From contig OY986437.1 in NCBI GenBank assembly GCA_963920525.1, positions 56,616,830 through 56,680,829 on the forward strand: DNA of 64,000 nucleotides. Reading direction: 5' to 3'. The translations under genes and the position numbers were made by a program. Numbering within the stretch: the stretch's first letter is position 1; every line of letters begins with the position of its first letter. The notes under the pieces are model-generated. The model was given only the letters and a program-made list of their open reading frames with translations, was not told the DNA's origin and did no database searches. This stretch comes from Dichetophora obliterata. Lineage: Eukaryota > Arthropoda > Insecta > Diptera > Sciomyzidae. Shown one piece after another: positions 1-12,413 of the stretch.

Positions 1-3000
1 ACTTTACGACTTTTGTTTAATTTTTTTAGTATGTCACTGTTTTTCAAGTTTTTTAATGAATATTAAAAGCATCTTGCACTTTCGCACTGTTAAGCCATTT
101 TTCACGTCCCACTTTAATTAAATTTGAAGTAATTTTACTCATTTAACGTGGCAACTGTGCTTTAAAAACTAAGCTTGTTTTTTATCGGATTATTAAGATT
201 TACTGAACTCAATCCATCATAATGTGCTATCATTTTGTCGCAGAATTTTTTAATAATTTGTAAACTAACGGTATTTCTCTCAGAATGTTTAATCATTGTG
301 TACTTATAATACCTTAAGAGCACAACCACGCGACTTATTACACCTAGAGAAATAGCTAAAACATTCAAAGCAAATTCTATATTTGGGAAAATGTTCAAGA
401 GCTAACTTTTTGTCGCGGACTTTATATCCAAAAATCGAATTTTGTAAGGATTTTCATAATTTAGATTTTTTTTTAATAAAATTACATTTTGATCATTTTG
501 TTACACCATTTTATTTATGCAAAAAAAAAATTATCACAGTACCACTTTTTGATCAAAAGTTATAGGCGAAAAGTCTATCTAATACTATGTTTTTGACTTT
601 AATATATAAAATCGTTGGTGTTCATTAATATCCTCCAACAAAGACAACATCCTCTTTTATCAAAAATATTTATTCAGAGATTTCAACTAAGCCAAACTCA
701 ATGCAGTAACTTCCGGGAAGGGCAAAAATGTTTGCCTAGCCAAGTAATTAATTATCCCATAAAATTTGAATACTTCATTAAAAAAAAAACTTTAATTTTG
801 CTTTACTGTGTTTTTGTTTGATTAATTAGGTTGTTGTAGTGTCCTTAAAAGCTTTACCAATGTTCATTAATATTTTATTTTTGCATGTAAGCCAAATGTT
901 AGTGGTTGTCATTAGTTCATGCTCTAAACCGAACGAAAATACATAAATATTAATTTTAGTTATGCAGTAGCTTACATAAACTTTTTTCATAATTTTGCTG
1001 TAGCATTGAAGAGAATTAAAATATATTTTTTAATAAAATTTATTCTTTAATTCAACGTGGTGCGGACTTTTCTCACGCGCGCTTGCCTTGATTAATTGCT
1101 GTCATTAGCATCAGGTGTACGTGTATGTGTGTGTGTGTGTGAGTATGAGTATGAGTAAGACTGTGTTGATGGGTTTGTATGAAAGTGTATGTGATTTAAT
1201 GTTTCTTTGCATGTATGTGTGTGTGTGTGTGTGCTTGTATAAAGTTTGGCTGCTTGTCCATTTATATGTAGTATGCTGAGGCTTTTCCTGGTCCTGACAA
1301 TCTGTCAGAGTCTCGTTACTGCAGGAGATTTAATATGTCTCGCCATATGCTGGGCTTCAGACTTACGCTGCATGCAAGAAAAACTTTTTATGTTTTAGCT
1401 TCTTTTTTTTTTGCTCTGTTCTTACTTCACTATAAGAATATAAACAAAAAGAAATAAAAATGGAAAATCCAACAAATCCTTGATTAATTCGTTAATCTTT
1501 TTGATTAACGGTGTCCATTTTTTATTTATGTTTCTTAATGTCTTTCCATGAATATGAAAAAGATTTTGCACAGAGATTTTCGTTTTATATAAACATTTGG
1601 CCTTAAATGATTGAATATGCTTTTGTTTATTTCGAAAAAAAAAATCGCAATAAATAGGAAATTAATCAATATTTTATTTTGTCCTGCAGCATACACATAC
1701 GCGAAAGATGGTGAATTTATACATTTTTAATACGCATCTATAACTATGTGACATACACTATCTCAATATGTGACAAAATATTGTTAGGAATATGTGTAAG
1801 GAATCAAAATATTGCATCTTAACATATGATTTGTGTAAAGATTTGTGTAAAGATTTGTGTTTGTTTTAAAGCTTAAATTATGGAAAATTTTCTATTTCTC
1901 AGCAAGTACTTGAGTGAAATTTGCAATCGTTTGTAGAAATGGGCAATGTTATTATTTGAACAACACATACTCAACCGACCACACAAGCACACAAAAACCA
2001 AAGCTGCTTACCTTTGTGCCACAAAATAAGATCCAAGTGTATTAAGTTAAATTTATTGCATACAATTAGGCGTACAAGCAGTAAAGTGATAAAAATGATA
2101 AATTTTCCTAAATGATTTAATTTTAAAATGAAGGACATGAAAAGAAAAAATATAATACAACACAAACGACGCACAGTGGGAAAAACTTTGACATTGGAGG
2201 TAAGAAAAAAGATGTGAGAATCAATTTCTTTTTTTCTATAGTTTTTGTAATTTGGACACATCCCGTGTATAGAAAATTCGTTTTACAAATCATTTGACCA
2301 AAGTACCTACTGTCTCTGCAGTCATCATAATTTTACTTACAGGTTGGTAGAAAATTGTTGAAGGCGACATCTATCGACCAGTAGAAGAATCAAAATTCAT
2401 ACGCCGTTTTTATTCCTACGCACATAAAATTTTATTTTTATACGTCAATTCATTCTCTGTTTACTAGACATTTCATGTTTACGTGTCTGTGTATTTTTTT
2501 TGCAATTGAAAATAAAAACGAATATCGTGCGGTGAGAAAATTCTTTGTTAAGAAGGTTAATAAGCAAGGATTTCGATGACATGTCATCTTTTTTCTGCTG
2601 CTTCTAAGACATGTCCTGCTTTTTTAGATCATCCATTTATGTTTCCTTAATTCCAAATATGAAAAGTTTTTAGGTTTTTTTTTCGTCACTTTTCATTGGT
2701 TTTAGTTTTCAGGTCATTTTTATTAGATTGAGGTCATTTTTTGGTAACTTTAAACGATTTTCAAGTTATTTTTTTGTCACTTTTGGACATTTTGAATTTT
2801 TACAGTAATTACAGACATTTGAATTTTAGTGTTATTTGAAAATAATTTTTTTTTCTTTTTTTTTCGTAATAAAAAATGTAAAAATGCAAATTTTTAAACA
2901 TATTCCTTTAAAACTAGAGTCCCTTCAATCAAAAACATTACCTCTCGACAAATCAGTATCTTTGTTTATAGACTTCGATAAAAAAGCTCTGCACGTGGTG

Positions 3001-3480
3001 AAACTGACAAAAGGGTATGTATAAAGATGAAACAAGTGTAAGATATGAATTCAGGATATGCTAGTTTTTCTTAATGCTATTTTTATGCTCTCTTGCTGAA
3101 ATATTAGTGGGTAAAAATTATAATACTTTGAAATTAGAAGATGAACTTACATTCGATGACATATCGTCTATTAAATATGTTGTAATATTGCAATATACTG
3201 TAACACTATGTAAAAAATTATATAAAATATATTTTAAGTTTAGTAATGTTTTATTTTCAAAGCATTATTTTTGTTTATTTTTTGTTAATTTTTTATATAA
3301 TTGTTTGCGTTTTTTAGGTAATTTTTTAAGCACGACGTTATTTTCTGCAGTTTTTAGGTAATTTTCGTCATATTTTTAGGTAATTTTTGCAGTTTTTTAG
3401 GTCATCAAAATCCTAGTCTTAGTTCATAAGCAATCCGAGTTTATAAGCAATAGAAATTCATACAAAAATGGTGAAAGTGT
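1..3480. other. Gene-free AT-rich stretch with microsatellites
   Basis: I see no supportable gene here. The open frames are short and rich in Phe, Leu, Lys and Ile, as expected of random AT-rich DNA. Simple repeats include two (TG)n tracts near 1126-1142 and 1216-1234, and three copies of a 12-base unit GATTTGTGTAAA at about 1828-1862. From about 2650 to 3410 short motifs of the type TTTTTAGGTAATTTTT and AGGTCATTTTT recur on the plus strand, which suggests an old, decayed repeat. The 1080-1400 part is less AT-rich and looks like ordinary unique fly intergenic or intronic DNA. Confidence 0.6.
1126..1234. repeat. (TG)n microsatellite pair
   Basis: Two uninterrupted TG runs of about 17-19 bases lie at 1126-1142 and 1216-1234. 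They are separated by degenerate GTATGAGTAT-like sequence, so the whole interval is probably one decayed microsatellite block. Confidence 0.85.
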
Positions 3481-3559
3481 AAGAGAAATCTGCTCCTTCA
3501 TTTCCAACTCAGCATTGATGGGCTTATGAGTTAAAACGTGGTCGCTCAAGCGTTAAAAA

Positions 3560-4890
3560 GTTTTTTGGAAAATTTGTGCCGTAATTTGAAGCGTTTTAAG
3601 AAGAATAAAACAGATTTTGTGCGTCGTTTTATGAAAACTATGGATGAGAATTAGATCTATCACCGTAATCGAAAATTAAAACAAGACCGTTATTAGTAGA
3701 CTGAAGCTGGTTGTTCACTTCCAAAAAAAGTGAAGTTAGAACGATCGGGAAAAAAGTTTTGGCATCAGTGTTTTTTTACGAAAAATTGATTTTGTTGACT
3801 GCATAGTTTGAGAAAGGTACACCAGTTAACTCTTAATATTATTGAAACCTTTTGGATCAGCTGAATGAAAAAAAGTTGTGAGAAAAGACCAACTTTACAA
3901 AAGAAAAAAAATATTTTTACATCAAAACAATGCATGTGTTCTCACGTCGAAGTGTTTTTATGATGACTAAATTGGATGAATTAAATAAAGTACGATATAC
4001 TTGAGCAATTAACGTATTCACCATACTTAGCATCAGAGCTGGGCGATAAGAATGACATGTGTAATTGATTGCGGTAAGAATTACGATTTTTTAAATCCCA
4101 AATTCAAAGTTTTTCAAATGAGGATTGCGGCAAGTCGTTTATCGAACAATCTTAGATTACGATTGATTGATTGATAATTTTGAAAAAATCGAAATTACGA
4201 TTACTGCAATCGTAGTCTCAGTTCATTCGATGAAGGATTTCGTTAATTGTAATCTCGTGTATTCTTTGATAAGGATTAAAGTAATCGATTACAAGTATTA
4301 CTTTTGCTAACTATTAGTGAAAATAACTGTTATTTGCAATAAAGGGTATTGCAATGAACTGAAGTTTACCATCAATAGCAATATATTTGCCATCATTAAA
4401 TATCTTCTATATAAAAAAATGCATATTTTTACAATGTAGCAAAGACCATTACTACAAGGATTACTGTAAAGTAAGGATAACTGTAATCCTTGTAAAAGAA
4501 AACACGAGATTACAAATATCGTAATCCTTCATCGAATAAATCTAAATTAAGTTTGCAGTAATCGCAAATTCAACTTTTTCGAAATTACGATTGCTGTAAT
4601 CATAATCTAAGATCGTTTGATGAACGATTTCCTTAATTGTAATTGCATTATTTAAGATTACTGCAATCGTAATCGTATGGTAATCGTAATCTTTATCGCC
4701 CAGCTCTGTTTACTATCTCTTCAGAAAATTGAAACAATTCCTTCCTACAAGAAAAACACTTTTCGTTTAATGAAGAAACTACTGTAGCCGTGCAGCAGTA
4801 TTTTACAGAGCTTCCAGAAAATCATAACCGGGATGGTATAAAGTTATTATAATATCATTGAAATAGGTGTATTGAAGTTACGAGAGATTA
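3560..4890 (+). pseudogene. Mariner transposase relic, split by a MITE
   Basis: Translating all plus frames gives an ordered series of mariner transposase blocks. These are FVRRFMKTMDEN near 3618-3650, GCSLPKKVKLERSGKK near 3710-3755, LLDQLNEKK near 3850, a decayed FLHQNNA catalytic block near 3920, and a decayed PYSP-LA block near 4020. After an interruption at 4034-4708 come a YLF-KLK-FLPTRK block and ELPENHNRDGIK near 4810-4840. In intact mariners these blocks sit in this order in about 345 residues with a DD34D catalytic triad. Here many stops and frameshifts separate them and the N-terminal half is not recognisable. The gene is dead. Clade is uncertain, and the irritans-like group is a guess. 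Confidence 0.85.
4034..4708. mobile_element. hAT-type MITE (675 bp) inside the mariner relic
   Basis: The ends are inverted repeats: CAGAGCTGGGCGATAA at the left and its complement TTATCGCCCAGCTCTG at the right. The 8 bases on either side are CTTAGCAT (4026-4033) and TTTACTAT (4709-4716). They match at 5 of 8 positions and both fit the hAT target pattern nTnnnnAn. The interior has no gene. It is filled with ATTACGATT / AATCGTAAT repeats in both orientations, so either strand could fold into many hairpins. The mariner reading resumes on the far side, so the MITE arrived later than the mariner. Confidence 0.85.
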
Positions 4891-5274
4891 TTACTTTTTA
4901 TGTATTTATTTATTTTAATTATTAATTTATTAATAATCTGTAGGCCAATAAAGTCCAAAACGATAACATAGAAATTCACTATGAGTTTCAATGGCATAGA
5001 GATAATTTTAAGTGACTAAAATTATATAAACTTAAAAATATAATACAATGTTTAAATTTTTTATTCGAAATAAACTTTTTTTAATAATACTTCATCAATG
5101 CTTTAACTACCTGAACTGCACTAATCTGAGAAATAACTATAGTTTATTTATTAGAGCTTTATGATGAAGAAAAGTTTTAAAATAAAAATTTAATAAAAAA
5201 AACCAATTTAAATTAAAAATGCACATTCTTAAATTTTTGCTTTAAAGACTTTTCAGCAAAAACCGGAAAACCGA
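4891..5274. other. AT-rich spacer, no gene seen
   Basis: Between the mariner relic and the RTE-like element there is only A/T-rich sequence with short homopolymer runs. I see no open frame or structured motif. Confidence 0.5.
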
Positions 5275-5525
5275 AAGCGAACCATTACAGGGTGACATGT
5301 CTGACTGTTTCAACCTGGCGAGGCCAGAATAATCCTTGTGAAATCGCCTCAATTCGACTTAAACCTTAAAGTGGCGTTTCCTGGACAATGTCAAAACTAA
5401 CAACCGTTAGTTTGGTGGGTAATCAGAGCGGAGGGTCGCCTAGGCTTAAAACAGGTTGTGAGTCGGGTTTGAAGCCCACCCGTTAAAACCAATTTCAATG
5501 AAAACAAACCAGAAAAGAAGAAAAC

Positions 5526-6640
5526 TGATCCCAAAATCTGATGACGGCTACCGCAAACGAAAAACTGATACTGAATTACGGATATGCATCTGGAATATCC
5601 GAACCCTTAATTGGGAAGGTGCCTATATCCAACGGATTGATGTCTAGGAAAGATACAAAGCTGATATCACTGCTATCCCAGAAATGTGACAGAAGGGTCA
5701 GGTTTGCATTCCGCATGCACCCTGTGATATCTACTACAGCGGCCATGCCGCGAAGCACAAGTTTGGATGCGGATTTGTAGTAGGCAAGAGACTGGGGCCC
5801 CACGTCCTGAGATTCACACCTGTGAACGAACGGCTTGCCATAATCCGCATCAAGGTTAAATTCTTTATTATAAGCCTAATATGTGCGCACGCTGCGACAG
5901 AAGGCAAGGACGATGAGACCAAGGAAATTTTCTACGAGCGCCTTGAAATGCTTACGAGCACTGCCCCTGTCACGACGTAAAAATCTTGCTTGGTGACTTC
6001 AACGCTAAGGTAGGTAAGGACAATATCTTTGGTCCAACTGTCGAAAAGTTCAGCCTCAATGATAACACCTCCGATAACGGAATGAGGCTGATTGATTTCG
6101 CCGCAGCACGAAACATGGTCGTAAGTAGTACTAGATTCAAGCATTTCAATATTCATAAGGCCACCTGGATGTCACCTAATCAAAAACCAGAAATCAAATT
6201 TATCACGTTTTGATGGACGGACGGAAATCTTCTAGTGTATTAAATGCACGCACGATCCGTGGTGCAAATATTGACTCGAATCACTATCCTATCGCAGCTA
6301 AGATTTGTACACGTCTGTGTGCAGCTAATAATACACACAGAGAAAGCTAGACGTCGACAAGCTGCAATCGAAAAGAGCAGCCGAAGCTTTCGCCACTCGA
6401 CTCTCGCTCCTGCTTCAAAGCACTCCTCCAATCGATGATATATGCACGCATTGGACACATTTCCAACTCCCTGCGCGCGCCTCTAAGAAGCGTTACAAAA
6501 AGAAGAGGAGGGAAGAGAAACTTATTTTCAGGCAGAAAAAAAGAGATGCAGAAAAGCGCGAGCATGATGAGATTGAGAAGTATTTTGACAGGAATGAGAC
6601 CCGAAAATTTTTTAAAAAAATAAGACGCCTTCCCGATGGT
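5526..6640 (+). pseudogene. AP endonuclease domain of RTE-like element (craniofacial development protein 2-like), broken
   Basis: The N-terminal block RICIWNIRTLNWEGA near 5575-5620 is the usual start of an AP-type endonuclease, which would nick target DNA for target-primed reverse transcription. It is followed by KADITAIPEM near 5660, GCGFVVGKRLGPHVL near 5768-5810, and NERLAIIRIKVKFF near 5825-5865. Then comes the catalytic-type block LGDFNAKVGKDNIFGPTV near 5989-6040, with NGMRLIDFAAARNMVVSSTRF running to about 6140. At least four frame changes or stops interrupt the domain, for example after PVTT near 5980. The following linker (LQSKRAAEAFATRL-like near 6360-6400) is also shifted. Similar frames in insects are often annotated as craniofacial development protein 2-like, a name that reflects endonuclease homology and not host function. 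Confidence 0.85.
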
Positions 6641-6819
6641 CCGCTTCCTGCAAGGATGAAAACGGTATCTAGTGATATATGTCCAGAGTACACTGACGTT
6701 ATGGGGGGAGTACTTCTAAATGGCGACGCTGACAACAATCCCGCCAATAGAGATGATATTCCGGAAACCCCAATTACGGATGACAACGTCGAGGTTCCGC
6801 TGCCAATTTTTATGAAGTT

Positions 6820-8078
6820 CTGACAGCTATAGCTCGGCTTAAAAATAACAAAGCCGCGGGAGCTGATGGCTTACCTGCATAAAAAAACATATTTTTTTTA
6901 TTATCGCATATAAGGTTCTGTCGAGCGTTTTATGTGAAAGATTGAAACCCATTCTAAACCAACTGATTGGACCTTATCAGTGTGGCTTTAGACCTGGAAA
7001 GTCCACCATCGACCAGATCTTCACGCTACGACAAATCTTGGAGAAGACCCAATAATAACAAGTCGACACCCACCATCTTTTTGTCGACTCCACCATGTCT
7101 GAATTTGGTATTCCTGCAAAACTTATATGACTTTGCAGGATGACACTGAGCAACACCAGCAGGTCTCATCGGGAAGGACCATTTGTGGCCAAACGAGGTT
7201 TTAGACAAGGTGAATCCTTGTCGTGCGACTTTTTTAAGTTAATGATGGAGAAGATCATCCGAGTTGTTATTCTGAGACGTGGTGGCACAATATTCTACAT
7301 TAGTGTTATGCTACTTGTGTATGCTGATGACATCGCTATTTTTGTCCATAATACGCACTAATTCAGTGCAGCATTCTCCAGATTAGAAAGAGAGTCAAGT
7401 CAAATGGGTCTAGCAGTGAATGCAGATAAGACGAAGTACTTGGTGTCAACAAACAATCAGTCCCAGCGTCTTGGAACCCACGTTACCGTTGAAAATACCT
7501 CCTTTGAGATTGTGAAGGACTTCGTTTATCTGGGATCCAGCATAAACTCAACCAACGACATCAGCAGTGAGATCAAATAAATAATAGCTCTTTCCAACAG
7601 GTGTTATTTTGGGCTCAGTAAGCAATTGAGAAGCTGAGCCCTCTCTCGACGAACGAAATCTGCGCTCTATAAATCGCTCATCATGCCCGTCCTACTTTAT
7701 GGATCATAAACCTGGACGCTGAGCAGTTTAGATGAAAAGAATTTAGAAGCATTTTAGAGAAAGATTCTTCGTAAGATCTACGGACCAATCTGCGTCAATG
7801 GCTAGTACCGAAGACGGTGGAATGATAAACTGTATGAGCTGTACGCTGACATCGACATAGTCAAGCGCATTAAAATCGAGCGGCTTCGCTGGTTAGGTCA
7901 TGTTCAGCGCAATAAAGACAATGCTCCAGTGAAGAAAATATTCGATTCGGTACTCAGCTGCGGTCAACGCAGAAGAGGACGACCGCATCTTCGTTGGCGC
8001 TGGCACCAACTGGCGCCAGCAACCGAGAGACAGAAATGGCTGGCACAAATTCGTAGATGAGGCCAAGACCGACATACG
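6820..8078 (+). pseudogene. Reverse transcriptase and C-terminal domain of RTE-like element, broken and internally deleted
   Basis: Recognisable blocks run in order. They are LKNNKAAGADGLPA near 6838-6880, LCERLKPILNQLIGPYQCGFRPGKST near 6930-7000, RGFRQGESLSCDFFKLMMEKI near 7195-7255, and the polymerase core YADDIAIF near 7320-7345. Next are FVYLGSSINSTND near 7520-7560, LLYGS near 7690, and RWLGHVQRNKDNAPVKK with a GQRRRGRP motif near 7890-7985. Sequence between the GADGLPA and SSVLCERL blocks is missing. So is most of the palm segment between ILEKTQ (7035-7050) and MTLSNT (7140), where the first catalytic Asp should lie. Loss of that segment means the enzyme could not work. Stops and frameshifts elsewhere confirm a dead copy. 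Confidence 0.85.
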
Positions 8079-8115
8079 GTTGAAGTGCCAACTATGTAAG
8101 TTAGAAGTAAGTACT

Positions 8116-8392
8116 TTTCAACCAACCCGTATTATTATATGTAAATGTTATTTTAAATATTGTATTGTAAATGTAATATTGACATGTTGCTCTTTCCTAT
8201 ATAAAAAACTATTGTTATCTATTCTGACTTTTGTTGTAATTCAAGATTCATTCAAGAAATATTCAAGATTAATCTAATATGGAATATATTTTAGATATAA
8301 ATATTTTCCTTAAATTTATATGTGCACTAACAAATTTTTATTATCAAATTCCTATCTCCATGGGAAAATCCTGTCTGCAAACTTGCCACTAC
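8116..8392. other. AT-rich spacer, no gene seen
   Basis: Short AT-rich unique-looking sequence between the RTE-like element and the foldback element. It ends in CCACTAC (8386-8392), one of the two flanking duplications of the foldback element. Confidence 0.5.
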
Positions 8393-9263
8393 CAACGAGT
8401 ATATATCTATAAGAGATTTCACTCGTCGCTCGTTATTTTTTACTCGCCGATATTAGCCATCCATCGACAGGATAGGGTATTTTGATGGGACATTTATTTT
8501 ATTCCCCTTCAAAAGTGCGAGTTTGTTTACATTTTGTTTTCTATATTTTGATCATTTTGGCTGCGTGCACAAGGGAGCAAAAAGATCGGTATTTTTTAAT
8601 GTGCTTGCTTGTTTCTTCTTATTTGAATATCTGAAGATATATTGAAAATTTTATTAATGAAAATAAAATTTTACAGCTTCTTATTTGCATGTGCATGGTT
8701 GCCGAATTTATTTTGTTTACAGTTGGACATTTTTGTTGTGATTTTGTTGTAGCTATATTTTGGTTGCTGCTGCAGACAAGGATTTTTAGATATTTCATAA
8801 GTTGAATAGAAAGACAGAATTCTAGTTCGGCTAATGAATAATTATTGGATAATAAAAAACTGTAGCAATAAAATAGAATTGATCTAGCAGTATTTAATAA
8901 CTGTAAAATAAAACAAAGAAATATTGTAGATTTAATAAATGAGAATAGAAGTTATATTTGATACAAATTTCACAGGTTTTTATATATATGTATATGTGTT
9001 TTTTCTTCCATCTTCTTTAGTTTGATTCTAGCTGGACATTTTCCTTGTAGCAATATTTTGCTTGCTACTTTGGATACACAACCATAATTTTTAGATACTT
9101 TATTAAATCAATAAAAAGGTGAAATTCTGATGATTCGGCTAATGAAATAATTATTAGTCAGGACTTGAAAAGTTTTTTTTTAACAAAAATACTTTTGATA
9201 AATAAAATTAACTTGAATTAACAAAATACAAAATACTTGAATTACCCAAATTTCTTCAAAATC
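8393..9263 (+). repeat. Left long TIR of the foldback element
   Basis: Pairs with 12953-13810. The outer ~230 bases, including GCTGCGTGCACAAGGGAGCA, are close to identical in the two arms. Differences increase slightly inward, up to an AAATTTCTTCAAAAT block near 9250. Confidence 0.92.
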
Positions 9264-10125
9264 AAAGAAGAATTTATTGTATAAAGATATTCTCCGACAG
9301 ACGTTGTCCTGCCACCGCCTTACTGAATTTTCATGCTAATCGGAAAAAAACATTTTGTTTTCACCATTTTCAGTATAGTTGCCGAACGTATCTATATAAG
9401 CTATATTACAAAATTTTAGTCTAATACAACCAAAACCGTCCAAAATATGACATTTTTGTTGATTTGTAGGCGGTAAAAGAGGGTGTGGTAAAATATTTTT
9501 CCCTTAAACCATCTAGAACTCAAAACAAATCGATTGCCAAAATTTGAGCTTAATTTACTTTATACCTATCGTTTTAATATTTTAAGTGTATTAAAATGTA
9601 GAACTAATTTTAATAAAAAAATTTACAAATTTCGTAATCAATTTATACTAACACTTTTTACAAATTTAACAAAATTTAATACTTTTGAATGCTTGCATTA
9701 AAATTTATTCCAAGATTTCTAACCATGAAGGTAGTGTATTATTTTAAAAAATTAAGAAAAATAAAAATAAATAGAATATATGTATATTAGACTGTCTCAC
9801 TTTTTCAACGTTTCTCAAAAGGTCCCCGGGTCACGTTGATTTCTGATTCTACTCTTGAAAACATGAATTTTGGTATATAACACTTTAATATCAACTAACG
9901 GTAATATATTTTCGAAAAAACAAGAAATTTTTTCTTTAGTATTTTTCATATCACATATTTTTCATATCACTAATGAAACACTTTTTATCAATTTATACTT
10001 ATTTAAGAGCTAATAAAATTTTTCATCTTATGCTCTAAGAAACATTGCATTTTGTTCTGTACATTTTTTTAAAAAACTCTGCAAAGTGATTTTGATTAAA
10101 TTTTTTTCGAAAATTTGATAACTTC

Positions 10126-11830
10126 AACTCACATTACCCCGCTTTACAAGAGCATAAGGAAGAAGTTTTTAATTATGTAAATTTCGTATTTTGAAAAATT
10201 TTACAACAAAAATTTTGATGTATAATTTGAAGATATATGATAAAGTATTTTTATTAAAAAAAATCACATCTGCACAGTGAGTTTTTTCGAAAAAAATTCA
10301 ATTTTATTTTTATTAAACGTAGCTACATAAGTATTTCTGTAAATAGCCATAAGAAACAAAATTATACGACATTAGTTTAAGTTGCAAAGTATTGTAAGTT
10401 TTCCATTGGATCCATTGTCCACGTATATTTACCATATTTAGAAGTCATATCATTCTTTCTGCTGGATCATTTAAAATTGCTACATTTTTAAAAAATTTTT
10501 ATTTCCAAAAATCTTTCATTCGTACTCCACAAGGAAGGATGCATCTTAATAAGTTCCTTACAAGAAAAAATATTGAAAAACTGTATATTATAGTTAAGCC
10601 AGCGAAGGTGTCAAAGGCCAATTCATAGCAGAAAAGCTGTATAACAACAAAAAAATAACATTAGCATGCAAAACAGTGCATCGTAATACTGAGAACATAC
10701 TAGGGCTATTCATAATCCAGTGCAAATGGTCTTGCACCATATCATTTGCAAAATGGTAAAATATATATTTACTCTACACTAAGAAAATAAAAAGGAATGC
10801 ATTTACTACGCTATTGCATACATACAACACTAAAATCCATAGCTAAAATTTACTATACATTGCAATACTAAATTGCAAACTAACTGCTGATTATAAAAAA
10901 AGTAAAGGCGAAAAAAACTGATATGGAAGATAAGCGAATAAAAAACCAAATAATTGTGCTTAAAGAATTTTTTCTACATGAAATTGAGTTAAGCGAAATT
11001 TCCAAAGGAAAATAATGTTGCTTTTCATCAATAGGCTGTGAATTTCACGTTTTGCAACAACTGTAGCAAATTATATCAAAAGGCCATTCACAATTGATAG
11101 GAAATTTATAAAATTATTTACAAAAGCACAAATATCCAAAATACACGAAATTGTGAATTGCCCTACTAAAAATACAAGCGCATTAAGATCCACACTTTTG
11201 TTAGATTATTGTTGTTTCGAAGAATGGTCAATATCTGATCAATAGCATAAAATTCGTGGTGATAAGGAAGAATGACTAAACTCAAGCTATCGTAAAAAAG
11301 CGATACGCCATTTTCTTTATTGCCATTCTTTGGAAGGATGAAGGTAAAAGCTTTTTAACCATAATAGAGTATCACTTATGTCTGCACATATTTTGTTTGT
11401 AACGGTTCATACATTTTAATTCAAATATTCATTAAATTCGTAATATTAATTTTATATATTAATTAAAAATATGGTTTTTTCCGATACTATGAGTTTAGTC
11501 ATTATTCCTTGTGACCACAGAAATAGTTATTTAAATAATTGCATATTACAAAAATTAAGTTGAATGTCTTGCAATTAAAGCTAATACCATATACATATAA
11601 CTTTTACATACCTACTTATGTAGCTACGTTTAATAAAAATAAAATTGAATTTTTTTAGAAAAAATTTACTGTGCAGTTGTTATGCTTTTTAAAAAAAAAA
11701 AATCCATATCATATAACTTTGAATAATACATCAAAATTTTTGCCGTAAAATTCCTCAAAATACGAAATTTTCATAATCAAAAACTTCTTCTTCATGCTTC
11801 TGTAACGTGGGGTATTGTGAGTTCAAATGC
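10126..11830. repeat. Nested inverted repeat pair inside the foldback core
   Basis: The segment 10126-10345 contains CAACTCACATTACCCCGC and ends with AAACGTAGCTACATAAGT. The segment 11608-11830 is its diverged reverse complement, starting ACTTATGTAGCTACGTTT and ending GGGGTATTGTGAGTT. The two arms are about 220 bases each and more diverged than the outer TIRs. They look like an older palindromic element, or an internal arm of the same element. The 1.26 kb between them holds a MITE at 11255-11519. Confidence 0.75.
11255..11519 (-). mobile_element. MITE copy 1 (GTGGTCACAAGG family)
   Basis: Left end CGTGGTGATAAGGAAGAATG and right end TCATTATTCCTTGTGACCACA are inverted repeats. Both are followed inward by GACTAAACTCAA-type sequence and a TATCGTAAAAAAGCGATA palindrome. 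The interior ACTTATGTCTGCACAT and GTAACGGTTCATAC segments recur, reversed, in the copy at 37548-37794. No coding capacity. Confidence 0.8.
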
Positions 11831-12309
11831 ATAATTTAAAAACCGACTTTATGGATCGCTATTTCATAATCTTAAGCTATTTCGGAAAAAAACCCAACCA
11901 AAGTCAAAATTCGAATAATTTTTTTATTCGAATTTTGGCTTTTGTAGTTTTTAGTTGTAGTTGAAGGATAATTGAACAATAATCAATCTGAAAAATGTAA
12001 ATTTTCAAAAAATTGTTGTTTAAATAGTGATTTAAAATATTTTTGTGTAGGCAGTAACTGCTAAACTAAATATATGTATTTGTACATGTATTTTTGAAAA
12101 ACTATCCCTTTAGAAACAAACTACCTTGTTTTTAAGAACAACTAATTAAAAAACTTATTTAAAATAATGTAGTTTATGAACTACTTTGAATTATATTATG
12201 GAATTATATATATATGAAGTAATTGAAAAACTACTTCAAAACAAGTGGCTTAAAACTACTTTGAATTATATTAAGGCGGCGACTACTCTGATTTTGGAAC
12301 AACGAAATA

Positions 12310-12413
12310 AAAACTGACTAAATTTCGGGACGATCTCGGGATCTCGGGATTGTATTTTCAGATCCTGAAAATCCCGGGATCGACAAATCTCCAAAAATTG
12401 ACATCCCTACACC
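12310..12413 (-). mobile_element. Possible hAT end fragment with CCCGGGAT repeats
   Basis: Read on the minus strand this starts TAGGGATGTCAATTTTTGG and runs into repeated CCCGGGATC/GATCCTGA motifs. That resembles the left end of the hAT-type element at 44546. No partner end was found nearby, so it is at most a truncated end. Confidence 0.4.

Larger units (their letters stand above)
5275..8115 (+). mobile_element. Decayed RTE-like non-LTR retrotransposon
   Basis: Endonuclease, reverse transcriptase and C-terminal blocks follow one another on the plus strand. Composition is clearly more GC-balanced than the flanks. A 5' untranslated part of roughly 250 bases precedes the first endonuclease block. 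The 3' end lies soon after the last coding block, in a short TAAGTTAGAAGTAAGTA sequence that could be the tail. The single-ORF endonuclease-plus-RT layout and the short 3' tail suggest the RTE clade. That assignment is from memory, and a LOA or other clade is possible. I could not identify a target-site duplication. Confidence 0.85.

Noticed and set aside
2836..3361. Two plus-strand frames that look like a small protein
   Set aside because: Phe/Lys/Leu-rich frames in a region of repeated TTTTTAGGTAATTT. Consistent with chance.
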